Below are positions 61,674 to 64,000 of a stretch of DNA of 64,000 nucleotides, piece by piece; the first letter of the stretch is position 1, and each line of letters begins with the position of its first letter. Both the position numbers and the translations under genes were made by a program. The notes beneath the pieces were generated by a model. The model had not been told where the DNA came from, did no database searches, and worked only from the letters and a program-made list of their open reading frames with translations. Source of the DNA: Flavobacteriales bacterium (GTDB lineage: Bacteria > Bacteroidota > Bacteroidia > Flavobacteriales_F > PHOS-HE28). Location of the stretch: the NCBI GenBank assembly GCA_016710965.1, contig JADJTW010000006.1, forward strand, positions 1 to 64,000, in the 5' to 3' direction.

Positions 61674-63794
61674 ATGCAAAGGCTCCTTACCGCGTCCATC
61701 GCATTCCTGATCGCCTTCACAGGCGTTGCTCAAACCAGCTCCCAAAGGGCTTCGGTGCAATTGAGCGCAACGGTGCAATCATCGCCACCGGCCATCACCC
61801 TGGCATGGACCACGCTGGCGAGCACCACCAGCATCACCATCTACCGCAAACTGCGATCAGCAACCAGCTGGGGCGCCGTGCTGGCCACGCCTGCTGCTGC
61901 GGCGCTCAGCTATACCGACAACACGGTTGTCGTAGGGACCGCTTATGAGTACAAAGTGGTGCGGGTGGCCAACGGGACCACGGGTACCGGCTACATCGCA
62001 TCCGGGATCGATGTCCCGATACCGGACTATCGCGGGAAACTGGTACTTCTTGTGGACAATACGATAGCAGGATCGCTCACCGCAGAGCTGAACCAATTGC
62101 AGTATGACCTGCGTGCTGATGGATGGTCGGTGGTACGCAGTGATGTGAGCCCGGCGGCATCGGTGACCAGCATTCGAAATACGGTCATCGGCCACTACAA
62201 CGCCGACCCAACGAACGTGAAGGCGGTGTACATCGTGGGCCATGTGCCGGTCCCTTACTCGGGCAACATCAATCCCGATGGTCACAGCGAACACCTTGGG
62301 GCATGGCCTACCGATGGCTACTACGGCGAGCTTAACGGTACCTGGACGGACAATAGCGTGAACAACAATGGATCGGCACGTCCTGCGAACCGCAACACCC
62401 CCGGCGACGGCAAGTTCGACCAGAGCAACTTCCCCAACGACGTTGAATTGCAAGTTGGTCGCGTCGATCTCAGCGACCTTCCAGCCTTTGCGACGAATGC
62501 TACGGAACTCACCCGGGCGTACTTGAACAGGGCACACGACTACAAGATCAAAGGCTGGAGTCCCCAGGTCCGCGGGCTTATGTTCGACAACCTCCAATGG
62601 GTGAGCAATCCGCTCGCCGCCAGTGGTTGGCGCGCCATGGCTCCACTGGTGGGACCGTCCAACATCACCAACGCGAACCAGAACGGTACGGACTACTACC
62701 TCCTTGTGAACAGCCAGAGCTACTTGTGGACGTACAGCAGCGGTGGCGGCTTGCAGGCCACGGATGCAGGTATCCTCACCTACAACGGTGCCGATGGCGT
62801 GGGCACGACCCAGAGCTTCGCCACCACCACGCCCGGCGCTGTCTTCAACATGTCATTCGGCAGCTACTTCGGCGATTGGGACAACCGCAACAACTACCTG
62901 CGGGCGCCTCTTGCAGTCGGCCAAACGCTCACGAATTGCTGGGCCGCGATCCCCGCGTGGTATTTCCACCACATGGGCCTAGGGGACAACATCGGCTATA
63001 GCACGCTCGTGAGCATGAACAACTCCTCCTTGTACACGCCGCTCACTGATGGCTGGCAGGGTTCCATCGGCCGAACCCATCTCGGCCTCATGGGCGACCC
63101 TGCGCTTCGGATGAAGATGATCGCGCCGCCGACCAACCTGAGCATCACCAGCAATTCAGGCATCGCTTCGTTCGCGTGGACGGCCTCCACAGAGAGCGGC
63201 CTCGCGGGCTACCACTTGTACATATTCGATGCGGCGACAGGCGCCATTACGCGCTTGACCAATTCTCCGGTGTCGGGAACGACCTACCTCAATGCAGCAA
63301 TCCCTTTCGTTGCCGGCCGTGACTACATGGTGCGTGCGGTGAAGCTCGAGACGAACACCAGCGGCAGCTACCTCAATCTTTCGTTAGGGGCCATCGGCAC
63401 ATCCGCCGGGGCTGTTACGAACGATTGCCTTGGTGTTCCTGGCGGAAGCGCATTGCCAGGTACGGCCTGCAATGACAACAATGCCTGCCCCACGGGTGAT
63501 GTGTGGAACGCCAGTTGCCAGTGCGCAGGCACGCCCAGCGGCGACACCGATGGCGACGGCATCTGCAATGCGCAGGACAACTGCCCCAACATCGCGGGCC
63601 AGATCGGCAGCGCGTGCAACGACGGCAACGCTTGCACAACGAATGATGTGATCAACGCCAGCTGCCAATGCGTGGGCACGCCCAGCGGCGACACTGATGG
63701 CGACGGTATCCGCAACTGCGCAGGACAACTGCCCCAACATCGCGGGCCAGATCGGCAGCGCGTGCAACGACGGCAACGCTTGCACAACGAATGA
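61674..63794 (+). CDS. T9SS-type giant protein, paralog 3, running off the window
   Basis: This 706-residue reading has a signal peptide (LLTASIAFLIAFTGVAQ), a fibronectin III-like domain, a gingipain-like domain with AVYIVGHVPVPYSG, DGYYGELNGTW and VELQVGRVDLS (active-site positions read YSSGGGL and MSFGSYFGDWD), a second fibronectin-like domain, and a C-terminal array of 147-bp Asp- and Cys-rich repeats. The frame breaks at 63716, where an extra C in CGCAACTGC gives a stop at 63794; the true frame continues past 64000, so the gene is partial here. It is a close paralog of the 5932 and 55815 genes. Confidence 0.75.
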   Translation: MQRLLTASIAFLIAFTGVAQTSSQRASVQLSATVQSSPPAITLAWTTLASTTSITIYRKLRSATSWGAVLATPAAAALSYTDNTVVVGTAYEYKVVRVANGTTGTGYIASGIDVPIPDYRGKLVLLVDNTIAGSLTAELNQLQYDLRADGWSVVRSDVSPAASVTSIRNTVIGHYNADPTNVKAVYIVGHVPVPYSGNINPDGHSEHLGAWPTDGYYGELNGTWTDNSVNNNGSARPANRNTPGDGKFDQSNFPNDVELQVGRVDLSDLPAFATNATELTRAYLNRAHDYKIKGWSPQVRGLMFDNLQWVSNPLAASGWRAMAPLVGPSNITNANQNGTDYYLLVNSQSYLWTYSSGGGLQATDAGILTYNGADGVGTTQSFATTTPGAVFNMSFGSYFGDWDNRNNYLRAPLAVGQTLTNCWAAIPAWYFHHMGLGDNIGYSTLVSMNNSSLYTPLTDGWQGSIGRTHLGLMGDPALRMKMIAPPTNLSITSNSGIASFAWTASTESGLAGYHLYIFDAATGAITRLTNSPVSGTTYLNAAIPFVAGRDYMVRAVKLETNTSGSYLNLSLGAIGTSAGAVTNDCLGVPGGSALPGTACNDNNACPTGDVWNASCQCAGTPSGDTDGDGICNAQDNCPNIAGQIGSACNDGNACTTNDVINASCQCVGTPSGDTDGDGIRNCAGQLPQHRGPDRQRVQRRQRLHNE

Positions 63795-64000
63795 TGTGAT
63801 CAACGCCAGTTGCCAGTGCGCAGGCACGCCCAGCGGCGACACCGATGGCGACGGCATCTGCAATGCGCAGGACAACTGCCCCAACCTCGCGGGCCAGATC
63901 GGCAGCGCGTGCAATGACGGCAATGTTTGCACCACCAACGATGTGATCAACGCCAGTTGCCAGTGCGCAGGCACGCCCAGCGGCGACACCGATGGCGACG
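63528..64000 (+). repeat. Near-identical 147-bp tandem repeats (49 residues)
   Basis: Copies begin at 63528, 63675, 63823 and 63970, a 147-bp period with one extra base in the second copy. Each encodes a DGDGICNAQDNCPNI unit and SACNDGNACTTND. The copies differ at few bases, much less than the 39-residue units of the neighbouring gene, and the array continues past the window end. Confidence 0.85.

Noticed and set aside
63528..64000. CRISPR array
   Set aside because: The repeats are 147 bp with no spacers, are in frame and encode a Cys- and Asp-rich protein.

Overview
The window looks like a chromosomal contig from a GC-rich member of the Bacteroidota, probably a Flavobacteriales relative. 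The evidence is repeated T9SS-type (type IX secretion) C-terminal sorting domains, an Omp28-like thioredoxin protein, DUF3822 next to rsmD/coaD, a tgt-lptG pair, and -7 promoter boxes of the TAnnTTxG type instead of a sigma-70 TATAAT. Genus cannot be told from the sequence. No tRNA, rRNA, CRISPR array or complete insertion sequence was seen.

Layout. 1-8 kb: secreted or surface proteins (a frameshifted PKD protein flanked by a 33-bp direct repeat, an Omp28-like protein, a beta-propeller, and a gingipain-like-fold protein). 8-21.5 kb: mixed housekeeping and small envelope genes (phytanoyl-CoA dioxygenase-like, SCO, acyl-CoA ligase, CsbD, adenylate cyclase, SMUG2-type DNA glycosylase, MFS transporter, LtaS-like sulfatase-fold enzyme). 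21.6-25.7 kb: a compact arsenic operon (arsR, arsM, a methyltransferase, arsC, ACR3) with two operator-like palindromes and REP-like palindromes, one of them inside the arsM reading frame. 25.7-43.4 kb: core genes (lptG, tgt, sigma factor, rsmG, ABC exporter, pyrE, NUDIX, coaD, rsmD, DUF3822, helicase). 43.4-55.5 kb: a minus-strand hybrid PKS/NRPS cluster. 55.8-64 kb: two very large secreted proteins built on the same gingipain-like N-terminal region as the 5.9-kb gene, followed by long cysteine-rich tandem repeats; the last runs off the window.

The most notable system is the assembly line at 43.4-55.5 kb: A-T-KS-AT, then ACP-aminotransferase, then C-A-T-TE, a stand-alone thioesterase and a Sfp-type phosphopantetheinyl transferase. 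The domain order predicts an acyl or aminoacyl starter, one malonate extension, direct transamination of the beta-ketone to a beta-amine (no ketoreductase is present), and coupling to one amino acid predicted by eye to be valine-like. Divergent from it across a 300-bp gap is a Cys-repeat protein with 18 consecutive 39-residue units, each carrying four cysteines.

Four single-base frameshifts (near 505, 50941, 58953 and 63716) interrupt otherwise convincing large genes, three of them in or beside short homopolymers. They may be consensus errors in a long-read assembly or real variation. They are described under the genes they affect and should be settled before those proteins are used.
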